Below are positions 50,885 to 60,300 of a DNA stretch of 64,000 nucleotides, in pieces; within the stretch, counting starts at the first letter, position 1, and the number at the start of each line of letters is the position of its first letter. The notes beneath the pieces were generated by a model. The model ran no database searches, was not told where the DNA came from, and worked only from the letters and a program-made list of their open reading frames with translations. The position numbers were made by a program, and so were the translations under genes. Source of the stretch: Ostreiculturibacter nitratireducens (lineage in GTDB: Bacteria; Pseudomonadota; Alphaproteobacteria; Rhodobacterales; Rhodobacteraceae); contig NZ_JAVQHL010000002.1 in assembly GCF_032670585.1 (NCBI RefSeq), forward strand, positions 930,001 to 994,000, in the 5' to 3' direction.

Positions 50885-51435
50885 ATGCGGATCGGGGTCG
50901 TCGGTTACGGGACCGAAGGGCGTCACTTCCACAAGCCCTTCATCGCCGCCGGCGTGCACGTGATCGCCGACAAGCCCTTCGCGCCGAACGCCGAGGGCGC
51001 GATGGAACTCGATGCCGCGGCGAAAACGAAGGGTGTCGTGCCAGGGGTGTATCAGAACCGCCGGTACGACGCAGACACGCAGACGCTCTGCAAGCTCGTG
51101 AAGGATGGTCGGCCCGGCAGGATCTGGCGCGTGCATTCGCGAATGGACCAGGACGGTGCGCACGCAGCCATGTCTCGGCCAGCAAGCTCGACCACATCGA
51201 AGCCCATGAGTTCCGGGCTTACGGAGATCCTGGCAGCTACACGTCATCCACGACCGACGTGCAGGCTCAGGACATCTTCGCCGGCGAGCGCCCGGTGCAC
51301 GACCACCCGTGACGGCCGAAGAGGGCGCCCGAACCCTCGCCGTCCTCGATGCCGCGCGCCAGAGCGCGCAAGAGGGGCGGTCGATTTCCCTCTGCCCCCG
51401 AGGCTCTTTGATCCATACCTGAAAGGCTGAACGAA
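50885..51435 (+). pseudogene. Third Gfo/Idh/MocA-family oxidoreductase, heavily decayed
   Basis: The start is good (MRIGVVGYGTEGRHFHKPFI), but about 60 residues of the Rossmann domain are missing before GVHVIADKPFAPNAEGAMEL, which holds the catalytic Lys region. After GRIWRVHSRMDQD another large block is missing. The sequence then resumes in a second frame with AHVSASKLDHIEAHEFRAYG and TTDVQAQDIFAGERPVH, ending at a stop near 51311, and a third piece, TAEEGARTLAVLDAARQSAQ, resembles the family's C-terminus. At least two internal deletions plus frame changes: a dead gene inside an otherwise intact operon. Confidence 0.85.
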
Positions 51436-52431
51436 ATGCTCAAAGTCGGACTTCTCGGTGCTGGCCGCATCGCCGGTGTTCATGCGACGGCGATCTCGTC
51501 GCATCCCGGCAGCACGCTTGTCGCCGTGTCGGACATCAACCAGGCTGCCGCAGAAAAGCTGGCCGCCCAGTATGGCGCCGAGGCGCGGGACACCGACGCT
51601 ATCATCGCCGATCCGGCCATTGACGCGGTCCTGATCGCGACCTCGACGGATACCCATTCCGACCTGATCGAGCGCGCGACCGCTGCGGGCAAGGCCGTTC
51701 TCTGTGAAAAGCCGGTGGACCTGAGCCTCGAACGCGCCCGTGCCTGCCAGAAAGTCGCGGCGGCGAACGGCAAGCCGGTGATGATCGGCTTCAACCGCCG
51801 GTTCGACCCGAACTTCGGGGCGCTCAAGGCGGCGCTTGAAGCGGGCGAGATCGGCAAACCCGAGTTGCTGGCGATCACCTCCTTCGACCCGGCCCCGCCG
51901 CCGGTCGCCTACATCAAGGTCTCGGGCGGTCTCTTCCGGGACATGATGATCCATGACTTCGACATGGCGAACTTCATCATGGGAGAAGCGCCGGTGTCGG
52001 TGTCCGCGGTGGGATCTTCCATCGTCGATCCCGAGATCGGCGCGGCGGGCGACGTCGACACGGCGGTGGTCACGCTGACCTATGCCGACGGCCGTATCGC
52101 CGTCATCAATAACTCGCGCCGCGCGGTCTATGGCTATGACCAGCGTGTCGAGCTTCTGGGGTCCGAAGGGCTTCTTCAGGCGCAGAACATGCTCGAAAAC
52201 ACCGTTGTCAAATCCACGGTCAACGGCGTCACCGGGGCCAAGCCGACCTACTTCTTCCTTGAGCGCTACATGCCGGCATATGCGGCGGAATGGTACGCCT
52301 TCGTGGAAGCGGTGACGAGCGGCGGCCCCCTTCCCGTGACCCTCGACGACGGTGTTGCGGCGCTTGCCATGGCCGAAGCCGCCACGCTCTCGGCGCAAAG
52401 TGGCGCACCGGTTCGGCTGGACAGCATCTAG
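51436..52431 (+). CDS. iolG: Inositol 2-dehydrogenase-like oxidoreductase
   Basis: A 331-residue NAD-dependent Gfo/Idh/MocA enzyme closest to inositol 2-dehydrogenase (myo- or scyllo-inositol to inosose). Rossmann motif VGLLGAGRIAGVHATAI at the start, catalytic Lys in VLCEKPVDLS (about 95), FNRRFDPNFG (about 122), and the catalytic GGLFRDMMIHDFDMANFIMG (about 158-177) with Asp and His. It is the last gene of the operon. No iolB, iolC, iolD or iolE stands here, so the inosose would be finished by genes elsewhere. Confidence 0.85.
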   Translation: MLKVGLLGAGRIAGVHATAISSHPGSTLVAVSDINQAAAEKLAAQYGAEARDTDAIIADPAIDAVLIATSTDTHSDLIERATAAGKAVLCEKPVDLSLERARACQKVAAANGKPVMIGFNRRFDPNFGALKAALEAGEIGKPELLAITSFDPAPPPVAYIKVSGGLFRDMMIHDFDMANFIMGEAPVSVSAVGSSIVDPEIGAAGDVDTAVVTLTYADGRIAVINNSRRAVYGYDQRVELLGSEGLLQAQNMLENTVVKSTVNGVTGAKPTYFFLERYMPAYAAEWYAFVEAVTSGGPLPVTLDDGVAALAMAEAATLSAQSGAPVRLDSI

Positions 52432-52767
52432 TCCGAGATCTGGGCCGGTCCGTCCTGACGGCGGCCCGGCCATTCTGCAAGGCCACTGAGGAGCCAGTCT
52501 TGGCTCTTCGTGACGGACAGGTTCAGCTGCTGGAACTGGCGACCGGAACAATCGATCCCATCGTCCTGGAGAGAGTCGGTTTTCGACTTTCCGGCCATTG
52601 CCGGCCGAGGTCGATGGATAGAGGTCGATGGATACACGTCTTTCGTCCATACCAAGGCGCAGAAGCACGACGACTAAAGATGTCGACAAACAGCCTTGAT
52701 CGCTCAACCAGCCATTCAATGACGCGGTACTAGATCTTCCGACTGAGTTTTCGAACCGGAGTCGGAA
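52432..52767. other. Intergenic region after the catabolic operon
   Basis: No gene. A GC-rich hairpin (GGGCCG/CGGCCC, about 52442-52467) right after the iolG-like stop could end the operon, but it has no T-run. Confidence 0.4.
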
Positions 52768-54276
52768 GTGTTCAGAAGTGTTGTACTTTTTTTCGCCGCC
52801 AGCTTTCTGACAGCCATCGCGTCAGCAGCTTCCGCCGAAAGCGTCTCTGTAACGTTCGTCGAGGGTTTCGTCGGCCGTTATGGCAGCAGCAACCGGGAAG
52901 CCGATAACGTCGTGGTCTTCGCCGATTTCTCCGCAGAAGCCGCCCTTGTTCAGCAGAACAGTTCAGGAGTTGCATTCGAGTCTCCGACAGGCAACGACAT
53001 TCCAGTCGACCTTGTCCTGATCGTGGGTGGTGCGGAATACAGGGTCCCCGGATCGATCAGTTGGAAGGTCAAGCAGGGAAACGATCTGCAGGTATTCGGC
53101 TTTACGCCTGACAGCAGCAGCCCGTATTTCCAGACCTTCTCATTTCCGGTCACGGCCACTCCCGACCCAGGCGACTACGTCACCCTCGACGCCGGCTCGA
53201 ACTACGGCTTCCTCGAGATCACGGAAAGCCTTGCCGCTCTCGGTATCAACACTGGCGATGACGTTTCCGGATCCAACGACATGGTCGGAGTTCTCGAGTC
53301 ATTGAACTCGTACCTGGCGTACACACGAACCTTGCCGCCGTTCGGCCCCGTGGGCACGGATTATCTGACCACGACCGACACAACCCCGATCGTGACCGGA
53401 ACGGCGACGCTTGGCGAGAACGAATACCTGACCGTCACGGTAAACGGCATCCGGTACACGTATGAGGCTGGCCTCAACTGCGTCTCCGAAACTGGTACCT
53501 GGTCTCTCGAGATTCCTGAGGGCGATGCGCTTGAGCCTTGAACCTACAACGTCTCGGCCGTCATCACGAATACCGTTAACCGGAACATGCTCGAGGATGC
53601 CAACTCGGGCGAACTGACTATCATCGGTTTCGTCGAGGCGCCCGCGCTGAGTGTCACGAAGGTAAGCGGCGTGAATGCCGCAGCCACGATCAGGCAGTCC
53701 GGCGGTCCATGCAGAAATACCCCGATCATTGCGGTCACGGCCCATGTCCAGAAAGCCGAGGTGGAGAATTTCCTGCAGGCCGGAATGAACGGTGCGATCG
53801 CGAAACCCATATCGCGGCAGAAGCTGCGTGAACTGATTGCGGGTTTGACGGCAAAGGCAACGCGCGATCAGTCCAACATCGCGAATGCGATTGACCGAGC
53901 GACCGCGCAAGAACTCGTCGAGCTTTTGGGCGCGACCCGCACCGAAACCCTGCTGGAAGAAATCACGGCGGAGCTTGCGGCGTTTGCTGAGCGGCTCGAG
54001 CAACCTGCCGACACGGCAAGGGACCTTGGTGCGCTGAAGGCTGAGGCGCATCGGCTGGCAGGGGCAGTGGCGATCGTCGGCGCCTCGGCCGTGCGAACAA
54101 TCCTGATCGAGGCCGAGGAACTTCTGAAAAGCGAGGGCAATGAAGAGCGGTTGACGTCCTTGGCAAAGACCACCTCGGACCTTTGGCGCGGGGCGAAAGC
54201 GCAGATATCCGAAACCGTTGCGGATGTTGGCCGCGAGGCATCGAAAGCGGCGCTCGCGTTGGATCCTGCAAACTAG
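52768..54276 (+). pseudogene. Chimera: exported Ig-like-domain protein joined to the end of a hybrid sensor kinase
   Basis: One frame runs from GTG 52768 to 54276, with a single TGA at 53539-53541. The first part has a signal peptide (FLTAIASAASAES) and a beta-rich body ending with an Ig-like repeat (VTGTATLGENEYLTVTVNG). The TGA falls inside this repeat; the next residues, TYNVSAVITNTVNR, continue it, so a Gly codon GGA to TGA change is likely. From about 53665 the sequence becomes GVNAAATIRQSGGPCRNTPI and IIAVTAHVQKAEVENFLQAG, the end of a receiver domain, followed by an Hpt domain (AHRLAGAVAIVGA), as in TorS-type hybrid kinases. Two unrelated genes were joined by a deletion. Confidence 0.72.
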
Positions 54277-54440
54277 AGCGGGCGTTCATCCCGTCCGAGG
54301 CAGCGATGTCGCGCAGCACGGCCTGCCGCGCTCCGGGCGCCGGGACAATCCGGATACGACCGCGCCGGCACGGGCTTGCGCAAGACGCCAGGTATCGCGA
54401 CGATCCGGTTTCTCGGGCAGCTGACGGGGTGAAGGGCCGA

Positions 54441-54911
54441 ATGGGCGCGGACGGGTTCCTCTGCGATGCGATGCTGGGCCGGCTTGCGCGCTGGCTCAGG
54501 GCGGCCGGTCACGACGCCCTGCTGGCGGATGAGGAATCCGACGACGCGAAGTTGTTGAACGTCGCGGCCAACGAGCGCCGCCTGCTTCTGACCCGCGATC
54601 GCCGCATGGCAGAGAGGAACGCGGCGCGGGGGCGAATTCTGGTGCTTCGAGCCGAAACGACCGAAGGGCAGGCGCGCGAACTGAAACGGGAACTCGGCAT
54701 CGACTGGCTCCACGCGCCCTTCAGCCGCTGTGTCGTCGACAACACCCCATTGCGCCCCGCGACGGAGAAGGAAACCGCCGCTCTGCCGGCGAAGGTACGG
54801 ACTCTCGGCGGTCCGGTCCGTGCCTGCCCGACTTGCGGGCGCGTTTACTGGACCGGCGATCACCATCGGCGCATGCGCGAGCGGCTGGAGGACTGGAACG
54901 GCGACCATTGA
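54441..54911 (+). CDS. Mut7-C RNase-domain protein
   Basis: A 156-residue protein matching the Mut7-C family: a PIN-like N-terminal half (FLCDAMLGRLARWLRAAGHD, then LLLTRDRRMAERNA) with conserved Asp residues, and a C-terminal zinc ribbon, RCVVDNTPL, RACPTCGRVYWTGDHHRRM (CxxC plus paired Cys/His). Proteins of this type are thought to bind or cut RNA, by family inference. ATG 54441 has GAAGGG upstream; GTG 54429 is an alternative. It lies between the chimeric pseudogene and the SulP transporter, with no clear functional link. Confidence 0.82.
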   Translation: MGADGFLCDAMLGRLARWLRAAGHDALLADEESDDAKLLNVAANERRLLLTRDRRMAERNAARGRILVLRAETTEGQARELKRELGIDWLHAPFSRCVVDNTPLRPATEKETAALPAKVRTLGGPVRACPTCGRVYWTGDHHRRMRERLEDWNGDH

Positions 54912-55027
54912 TCGAGCAAAGACGAATCCGACATGGCTTGGTCGCAAAATCGCGCCGCAGGGTTTCGTCTGCCGCCATTTGCCGTTAAACGGCCCGCAGC
55001 GAACAGATCAATTCCCCGAGGACTCCG

Positions 55028-56629
55028 ATGACCCGCTCCGCGCTCGCGGCTTTTGCCGCCGCCGTATCGCCGCCCCATGCGCCTGCCTTCCCGCTTTCTG
55101 TCGCGGCCATCCGGACCGAGCTTCTGTCCGGTCTGACCGTGGCGCTCGCACTCGTGCCGGAAGCGGTGGCCTTCGCGTTCGTGGCGGGAGTGCATCCGTT
55201 GGTCGGTCTCTACGCGGCGTTCCTTGTCGGGCTGATCACGGCGCTCATCGGCGGCAGGCCCGGGATGATCTCCGGGGCCACCGGGGCGCTGGCCGTCGTG
55301 ATGGTCAGCCTCGTCTCGTCGCACGGGGTGGATTACCTCTTCGCGACCGTGGTCCTGATGGGCCTCATCCAGATCGCCGCCGGGTTCTTGAGGCTCGGCA
55401 AGTTCATCCGCCTCGTGCCGCATTCCGTGATGCTGGGTTTCGTCAACGGACTCGCCATCGTCATCGGCCTTGCACAGCTTGAACAATTTCGCATCCCGGA
55501 CGGGCAGGGCGGGCATGCCTGGATGATGGGCTGGCCGCTTGCGACGATGCTGGCACTCGTCATCGCGACGATGGCGATCATCTGGGTCATGCCGCGGTTG
55601 ACCCGGGCGATCCCGGCGCCGCTGGCCGGCATCGCGATCATCGCCGCGCTGGTCATCGCGTTCGGGATCGACGTGCCGCGCGTCGGCGATCTCGCCTCGA
55701 TCCAAGGCGGGCTGCCGGCCTTTCACCTGCCCTCCGTTCCCCTGAGTTTCGAGACGCTCGAAATCATCCTCCCCTACGCGGTGATCCTCGCGGCGATCGG
55801 GCTGATCGAAAGCCTTCTTACCCTCAACCTCGTGGGCGAGATCACCGGCAAGCGCGGCGGCGCCAGCCAGGAATGCGTGGCCCAGGGCGTGGCCAACACG
55901 GTGACCGGCTTCTTCGGCGGCATGGGTGGCTGCGCGATGATCGGCCAGTCGATGATCAACGTTAGCTCGGGCGGGCGCACGCGCCTTGCCGCCGTGGCCG
56001 CCTCCTTGTTCCTCCTGTCGTTCATCCTCTTCGGGTCGGCGCTGATCGAGCAGATCCCGCTCGCGGCGCTCGTCGGGGTGATGTTCATGGTGGTGATCGG
56101 CACCTTCGCCTGGCAGAGCTTCCGCATCCTGCGGCGCGTGCCGAAGGCGGACGCGGTCGTGATCGTGCTCGTGACCGCGATCACCGTGGCGACCGATCTT
56201 GCCACCGCGGTCGTCGCCGGGGTCGTCGTTTCCGCGCTGGCCTATGCCTGGCAAAACGCCAAGCGCATCCAGGCGCGCACCAGCTTCACGGATGACGGGG
56301 CCAAGCTCTACCAGATCGAGGGGCCGCTGTTCTTCGGGTCGGCTGACGGGTTTGCCGAACTCTTCACGCCCGAGGATGACCCTGATCGCGTCATTGTCGA
56401 TTTCGCCGGAAGCCGTGTGGCCGACCAATCCGCGCTTGCTGCGGTCGAGGCGCTCGCCGCGCGGTACGAGGCGCGGGGCAAGTCGCTCGCCCTTCGGCAC
56501 CTGAGCCGCGATTGCCACCGTCTGCTGAACCGCGCGGGACAGCTCATGATCGACAGCGACGACGACCCCGACTACGGCATCGCGGTGGATTACGACGTCA
56601 GGGCCGGAGCATTTGGCGGCGCGCACTGA
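55028..56629 (+). CDS. SulP-family inorganic anion transporter with STAS domain
   Basis: A 533-residue inner-membrane transporter of the SulP/SLC26 family. The core has 12-14 helices with GLTVALALVPEAVAFAFVAG near the start (about 36-55), SGATGALAVVMVSLV (about 83) and IGLIESLLTLNLVGEITGKR (about 257) with the NxxSGGxTR-type NVSSGGRTRLAAV. The C-terminal STAS domain starts at about 425 (YQIEGPLFFGSADGFAELF, VIVDFAGSRVADQSALAAVE). It exchanges or imports sulfate, bicarbonate or similar ions; the substrate is not defined by sequence. Confidence 0.9.
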   Translation: MTRSALAAFAAAVSPPHAPAFPLSVAAIRTELLSGLTVALALVPEAVAFAFVAGVHPLVGLYAAFLVGLITALIGGRPGMISGATGALAVVMVSLVSSHGVDYLFATVVLMGLIQIAAGFLRLGKFIRLVPHSVMLGFVNGLAIVIGLAQLEQFRIPDGQGGHAWMMGWPLATMLALVIATMAIIWVMPRLTRAIPAPLAGIAIIAALVIAFGIDVPRVGDLASIQGGLPAFHLPSVPLSFETLEIILPYAVILAAIGLIESLLTLNLVGEITGKRGGASQECVAQGVANTVTGFFGGMGGCAMIGQSMINVSSGGRTRLAAVAASLFLLSFILFGSALIEQIPLAALVGVMFMVVIGTFAWQSFRILRRVPKADAVVIVLVTAITVATDLATAVVAGVVVSALAYAWQNAKRIQARTSFTDDGAKLYQIEGPLFFGSADGFAELFTPEDDPDRVIVDFAGSRVADQSALAAVEALAARYEARGKSLALRHLSRDCHRLLNRAGQLMIDSDDDPDYGIAVDYDVRAGAFGGAH

Positions 56630-57345
56630 CGCCGCCTCGAGAACTGCGAACACCTGACGCGGGGCATCCGTCCGGGAAGCGCCACGACCGGGCTTCATCG
56701 TGAGATCCCTTTTGTCCTCGGGACCAATCCGTGGCCGCTGGCGAGAATTCCGCCAGGCCCGCGGATCTGATGAAGATGAGGCGAAAGAGGCCCCCTATCC
56801 GTGGCCCGATCGGGCCGTTGCGCGCCGTCAATCGGGGTCATCCGCTGTATATCGCCGCCATCCGGATGAGCGCGAACTTCGAAAGTGGAACGCGGAGCCG
56901 GGTCGATATGCCCGGTGCAAACAGGGGCTCTCATCCGTGATGCGGGCTGGCGCCTTTGGACCCGCTGCGGACCGGCGCCCGGTGTCTCGGCCGAGGCTGC
57001 CGTTCGAATCCCGATTCGAATGACAGGGGGAGGTCCCCTGCGGCGAATCGCTTGACGGCAAAAAACGACAAAGAGTCGCTTTTGGGTTGTGCTCTCGTGC
57101 CGTCCGGCCGTGCGAATCTTCTGGCGGCGGCGAAAAAAACCAAGGAAGTATTACTGACTTGTCAGCCTTAGGGGCGCGAAACCGTTTTGGGTCCATGTTG
57201 CGCCCAAATTCGGCCTTTTTCCTCCAGTGCAAGTAATACTCAGTTCACATTTTTTGTTCGATTTCACGAGTATGGCAGTGAAGGAAAGGCAGCGCTGCCA
57301 CGCGTTTCAATCGCCTGTCGAGAGTGCTGAAACGTGGGGGAATTG
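56630..57345. other. Long regulatory gap before the kinase operon
   Basis: No gene is supported across 716 bp. The second half is AT-richer than the rest of the window and holds the inverted repeats at 57147-57240. GGGGGA precedes the kinase start. A T-loop-like GTTCGAATCCC at about 57003 is not part of a tRNA. Confidence 0.5.
57147..57240. promoter_or_regulatory. Paired inverted repeats upstream of the kinase operon
   Basis: AGTATTACT (57147-57155) and its reverse complement AGTAATACT (57232-57240) bracket 76 bp; directly attached to the first is the palindrome CTGAC-TT-GTCAG (57154-57165). They look like operators of a dimeric regulator that could loop the DNA, 100-200 bp before the start codon. 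Confidence 0.5.
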
Positions 57346-59355
57346 ATGTCGAAACCGCAGGAAGTCGTGGCGGAAACCGCGGTGCAAGAAGATTTCGTCG
57401 ACGAGCTTCCCGTCGGGACCAAGCTTCTCAAGGGTCAGTACACGATTTCCCGCTATCTCAACCATGGCGGGTTTGGCATCACGTATCAGGCGAAGGACAG
57501 CCTCGACCGCGACGTGGTGATCAAGGAATGCTTCCCCGGATCCTTCTGCCGGCGCAGCGCAACGATCGTGGGCGCCAGGTCACGCGCCCATCAGGCCGAG
57601 TTCCGCTCGATCGTCAAGCTCTTCGTTCAGGAGGCCCGAAACCTTTCGAAGCTCGTCCATCCGAACATCGTGGGCGTGCACCAGGTGTTCGAGGACAACG
57701 ACACCGCCTACATGGCGATCGACTACGTGAAGGGGCGCGACCTCCTCGACATGATCGAGGATCCGGAGGTCACGTTCGCGCCGGACGCGGTCGTTTCGAT
57801 CACGCGCAAGATGCTCGGCGCTGTCGGTTTCGTGCATGAAAACGGAATCCTCCATCGCGACATCTCGCCCGACAACATTCTCGTCAATGCAGCCGGGGAG
57901 CCGATCCTGATTGACTTCGGCGCCGCCCGCGAGGAGGCGTCCCGGGCAAGCCGCGCCTTGACGGCTCTGAGGGTCGTGAAGGACGGTTACTCCCCGCAGG
58001 AGTTCTACATCGCGGGCAGCGAACAGGGCCCGTGGAGCGATCTCTACGCCCTCGGCGCGTCGATCACGCACCTCGTGTCCGGCCAGCCTCCGGCGAACAG
58101 CCAGGTGCGCCTGGCGGCGATCGCGGAAGGCAAGCCCGACCCCTACGAAGCCCTCGCGGGCCGTTTCGAGGGCTATCCGCCGGGTTTCCTCGAAGCCATC
58201 GACAAGGTCATGAACACCATCCCCAAGAACCGTATCCAGTCGGCGAAGGAATGGCTTGCCATGCTCGATGGATCCGCTGCGCCGTTGGCCGAAGCACGGC
58301 CCGTGTCGAAGGGCGGTGTCGAACCCGCCGCGCCGAATAAGGAAGTGCCGGCACCGAAGGCGAAGGTATCCGCCGAAGCCAAGAAGGGTGGCAAGGGCCT
58401 GATGATCGGTGTCGCCGCGGTGGCGGTCGTCGCGGTAATCGGCGTCGCCGTGACGATGACGGGCCGCGAGCCCGCGGCTGCGGCGACTGCCCCGACGGCC
58501 AAGTCCGTTGCCGCACCGGCTGGGGCTCCGAAGAAGGAGGAACCGGCCGCCGCCCCGAAGAAGGTCGCTGCGGCCCCGTCGCCCGTCGCGCCGGCCAAAG
58601 CGGTGGCCGCGCCTGCCGAACCGAAGACCGCTGCAGCGAGCTCCGCGCCCGCGCCGACGGTGACGAAGGAGGCAGCGGCAAGCGCCCAGCCCGCCGCCCC
58701 AGCCCCCGAAACGCCCGCTGAAAGCAGCACTGCGGCATCCGCCGTGGCGCCTGCGCAGGGCCAGATCTCCTACGCGCTTTGGGACGTGAAGCTTCCCTTC
58801 GACTCGAACATTCGCACCGTGGGCAGCACCCGTTTCGCGCAGGTGAGGTCGATCGGTACGGACGCGGACCCGGCCCTGACCGAAAGCTGGCTCAAGATCG
58901 GAACGATGATCTTCTCGGTTAACGGGAAGACCATTGCCGACAGCGCCGATCTCGGGTCGCAGATCCTGACGGACATGAAGACCGCCAAGGGCGGCGCGCT
59001 TCAGACGAAGCTTCGGGTCAAGATCCCCGGCGCGTCCGCCTACGACAACGTCGAACTGGCCGTTCCCGCCATCAGGCGCATCGGCCTTGCGAACACGATC
59101 AGCCTGGAAAGCCGCATGGCTGACGGTGCCTGGGAAACCGTCACGACCGGAGTCGATGCCTCAGGCAAGTCCGAACTGCGGGCGGGCGACATCCTGTTGC
59201 GCGAAACGACGACGGGAACCGTGTTCGACACCGCCGACGCAGCGGAGCGGCTCATGGATGCGCTGGTCGGCCGGGGGATCGCCGACGCACGGCTCGAAGT
59301 CCTCCGCGGCGAACAACGCCTGAGCGTGAGGATGGCTCTCGTCCCGGCGAGTTGA
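57346..59355 (+). CDS. Transmembrane Ser/Thr protein kinase with periplasmic PDZ-like region
   Basis: A 669-residue membrane kinase. Cytoplasmic Hanks-type domain at about 28-300: glycine loop NHGGFGITY, VIKE lysine (about 60), catalytic HRDISPDNIL (171-180, with Ser in the usual Lys/Leu place), DFGAAR (190-195) and YSPQEFY activation-segment end. One helix at about 351-371 (GLMIGVAAVAVVAVIGVAVT), then a long Ala/Pro/Lys linker (about 375-475) and a C-terminal region of about 190 residues with two PDZ-like halves (LKIGTMIFSVNGKTIADS; ELRAGDILLRETTTG). It heads an operon with FHA and PP2C genes. Start ATG 57346 has GGGGGA upstream. Confidence 0.88.
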   Translation: MSKPQEVVAETAVQEDFVDELPVGTKLLKGQYTISRYLNHGGFGITYQAKDSLDRDVVIKECFPGSFCRRSATIVGARSRAHQAEFRSIVKLFVQEARNLSKLVHPNIVGVHQVFEDNDTAYMAIDYVKGRDLLDMIEDPEVTFAPDAVVSITRKMLGAVGFVHENGILHRDISPDNILVNAAGEPILIDFGAAREEASRASRALTALRVVKDGYSPQEFYIAGSEQGPWSDLYALGASITHLVSGQPPANSQVRLAAIAEGKPDPYEALAGRFEGYPPGFLEAIDKVMNTIPKNRIQSAKEWLAMLDGSAAPLAEARPVSKGGVEPAAPNKEVPAPKAKVSAEAKKGGKGLMIGVAAVAVVAVIGVAVTMTGREPAAAATAPTAKSVAAPAGAPKKEEPAAAPKKVAAAPSPVAPAKAVAAPAEPKTAAASSAPAPTVTKEAAASAQPAAPAPETPAESSTAASAVAPAQGQISYALWDVKLPFDSNIRTVGSTRFAQVRSIGTDADPALTESWLKIGTMIFSVNGKTIADSADLGSQILTDMKTAKGGALQTKLRVKIPGASAYDNVELAVPAIRRIGLANTISLESRMADGAWETVTTGVDASGKSELRAGDILLRETTTGTVFDTADAAERLMDALVGRGIADARLEVLRGEQRLSVRMALVPAS

Positions 59356-59366
59356 CGGCCGGCATG

Positions 59367-59391
59367 CGGCCAGCCCGGAAGCCGGGCCGGC
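59367..59391 (+). promoter_or_regulatory. Intra-operon hairpin between kinase and FHA genes
   Basis: GCCCGG (59373-59378) pairs with CCGGGC (59382-59387), with further pairing outside through a mismatch. No T-run. Similar structures stand in the other gaps of this operon. Confidence 0.45.
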
Positions 59392-59462
59392 ACCTCTGCA
59401 AGTGCAGTAAAGATTTCCCGCGCGTGCCGCGGAAGCCAACCCAAACAGCAAGGGACGTACAA

Positions 59463-60284
59463 ATGCGCATGCGGCACATTCCCGGACTCGGAGAGCGCGG
59501 CTTTTCCTTCGATCTCGTCTCGAGGCGCGATCAGTCTCGGCAGTCGTCGGCCGACAGGTCCGCAGGAGAGGCCGAGGCTCGGGCGAATGCCGCGCCAGAG
59601 GGCGCTCCGCGGGAAGCGAAGGACGCTTTCGAAGCGCGGATCCTCGAACGGATTTCATCGATCCGGAACGCAAACTCCGCCGCCGGAAGCGAACGGGCAC
59701 CCGAACTGCGGAGCGCTCAGGCCATGCCCTTCGCCGAAGAGCTGGAACGGCCCGTGGAAACGACAGTCGCGGCAGCGCTTGAAGCCGCGCCGGCCGCCGC
59801 CGCATCGTCCCCCGATGTGGCGCCCGGTCGCGGATCGAGCCGGGTCAAGACGACCTTCCTGGGCTTCCAGCGACCTGGCATGACGATGAAGGACATCTTC
59901 GCCGAAGGTGCTGCGGCCAAGCCGGCTCCGGGCCGCGCTGAATTTCCCTTCGGCTGGGTCGTCGTCATGAAGGGGCCGGGCCGCGGCACGTCCTTCCCCC
60001 TGCAGGCCGGCGTTTCGCAGATCGGCCGGGGCGAGGACCAGGCGATCCAGCTCGACTTCGGCGACACCAGCATCTCGCGTTCGAACCATGCGGCCATCGC
60101 CTTCGATGACGAGGAGCGCAAGTTCTACCTGGGCCACGGCGGCAAGACGAACCTCGTTCGCCTGAACGGCAAGCCGGTGCTCGCCACGGAAGCCCTGAAA
60201 GATCGCGACCTGATCCGGATCGGAGAAACGACGCTGGCCTTCGTGGCGCTCTGCGGCGGGGATTTCTCCTGGGATGACGAATAA
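59463..60284 (+). CDS. FHA-domain phosphothreonine-binding protein
   Basis: A 273-residue soluble protein. The first 150 residues are low-complexity and Ala/Glu/Arg-rich, with one conserved-looking block, RVKTTFLGFQRPGMTMKDIF (about 127-146), that may be a kinase target. A C-terminal FHA domain (about 163-263) has the binding residues GRGED (188), SISRSNHAAI (203-212) and a following Asn (about 230-235). FHA domains dock on phosphothreonine, so this is the likely phospho-reader of the upstream kinase. ATG 59463 has AAGGGACG upstream. The next gene begins 16 bp later. Confidence 0.87.
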   Translation: MRMRHIPGLGERGFSFDLVSRRDQSRQSSADRSAGEAEARANAAPEGAPREAKDAFEARILERISSIRNANSAAGSERAPELRSAQAMPFAEELERPVETTVAAALEAAPAAAASSPDVAPGRGSSRVKTTFLGFQRPGMTMKDIFAEGAAAKPAPGRAEFPFGWVVVMKGPGRGTSFPLQAGVSQIGRGEDQAIQLDFGDTSISRSNHAAIAFDDEERKFYLGHGGKTNLVRLNGKPVLATEALKDRDLIRIGETTLAFVALCGGDFSWDDE

Positions 60285-60300
60285 GAGAGAGGGCGCATTG

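Noticed and set aside
54860..56698. 612-codon minus-strand frame opposite the SulP gene
   Set aside because: Composition (His, Asp, Arg and Gly runs) is that of an antisense shadow; the plus-strand transporter is clear.
57000..57014. GTTCGAATCCC, resembling a tRNA T-loop
   Set aside because: No acceptor stem, D-arm or anticodon arm can be built around it.
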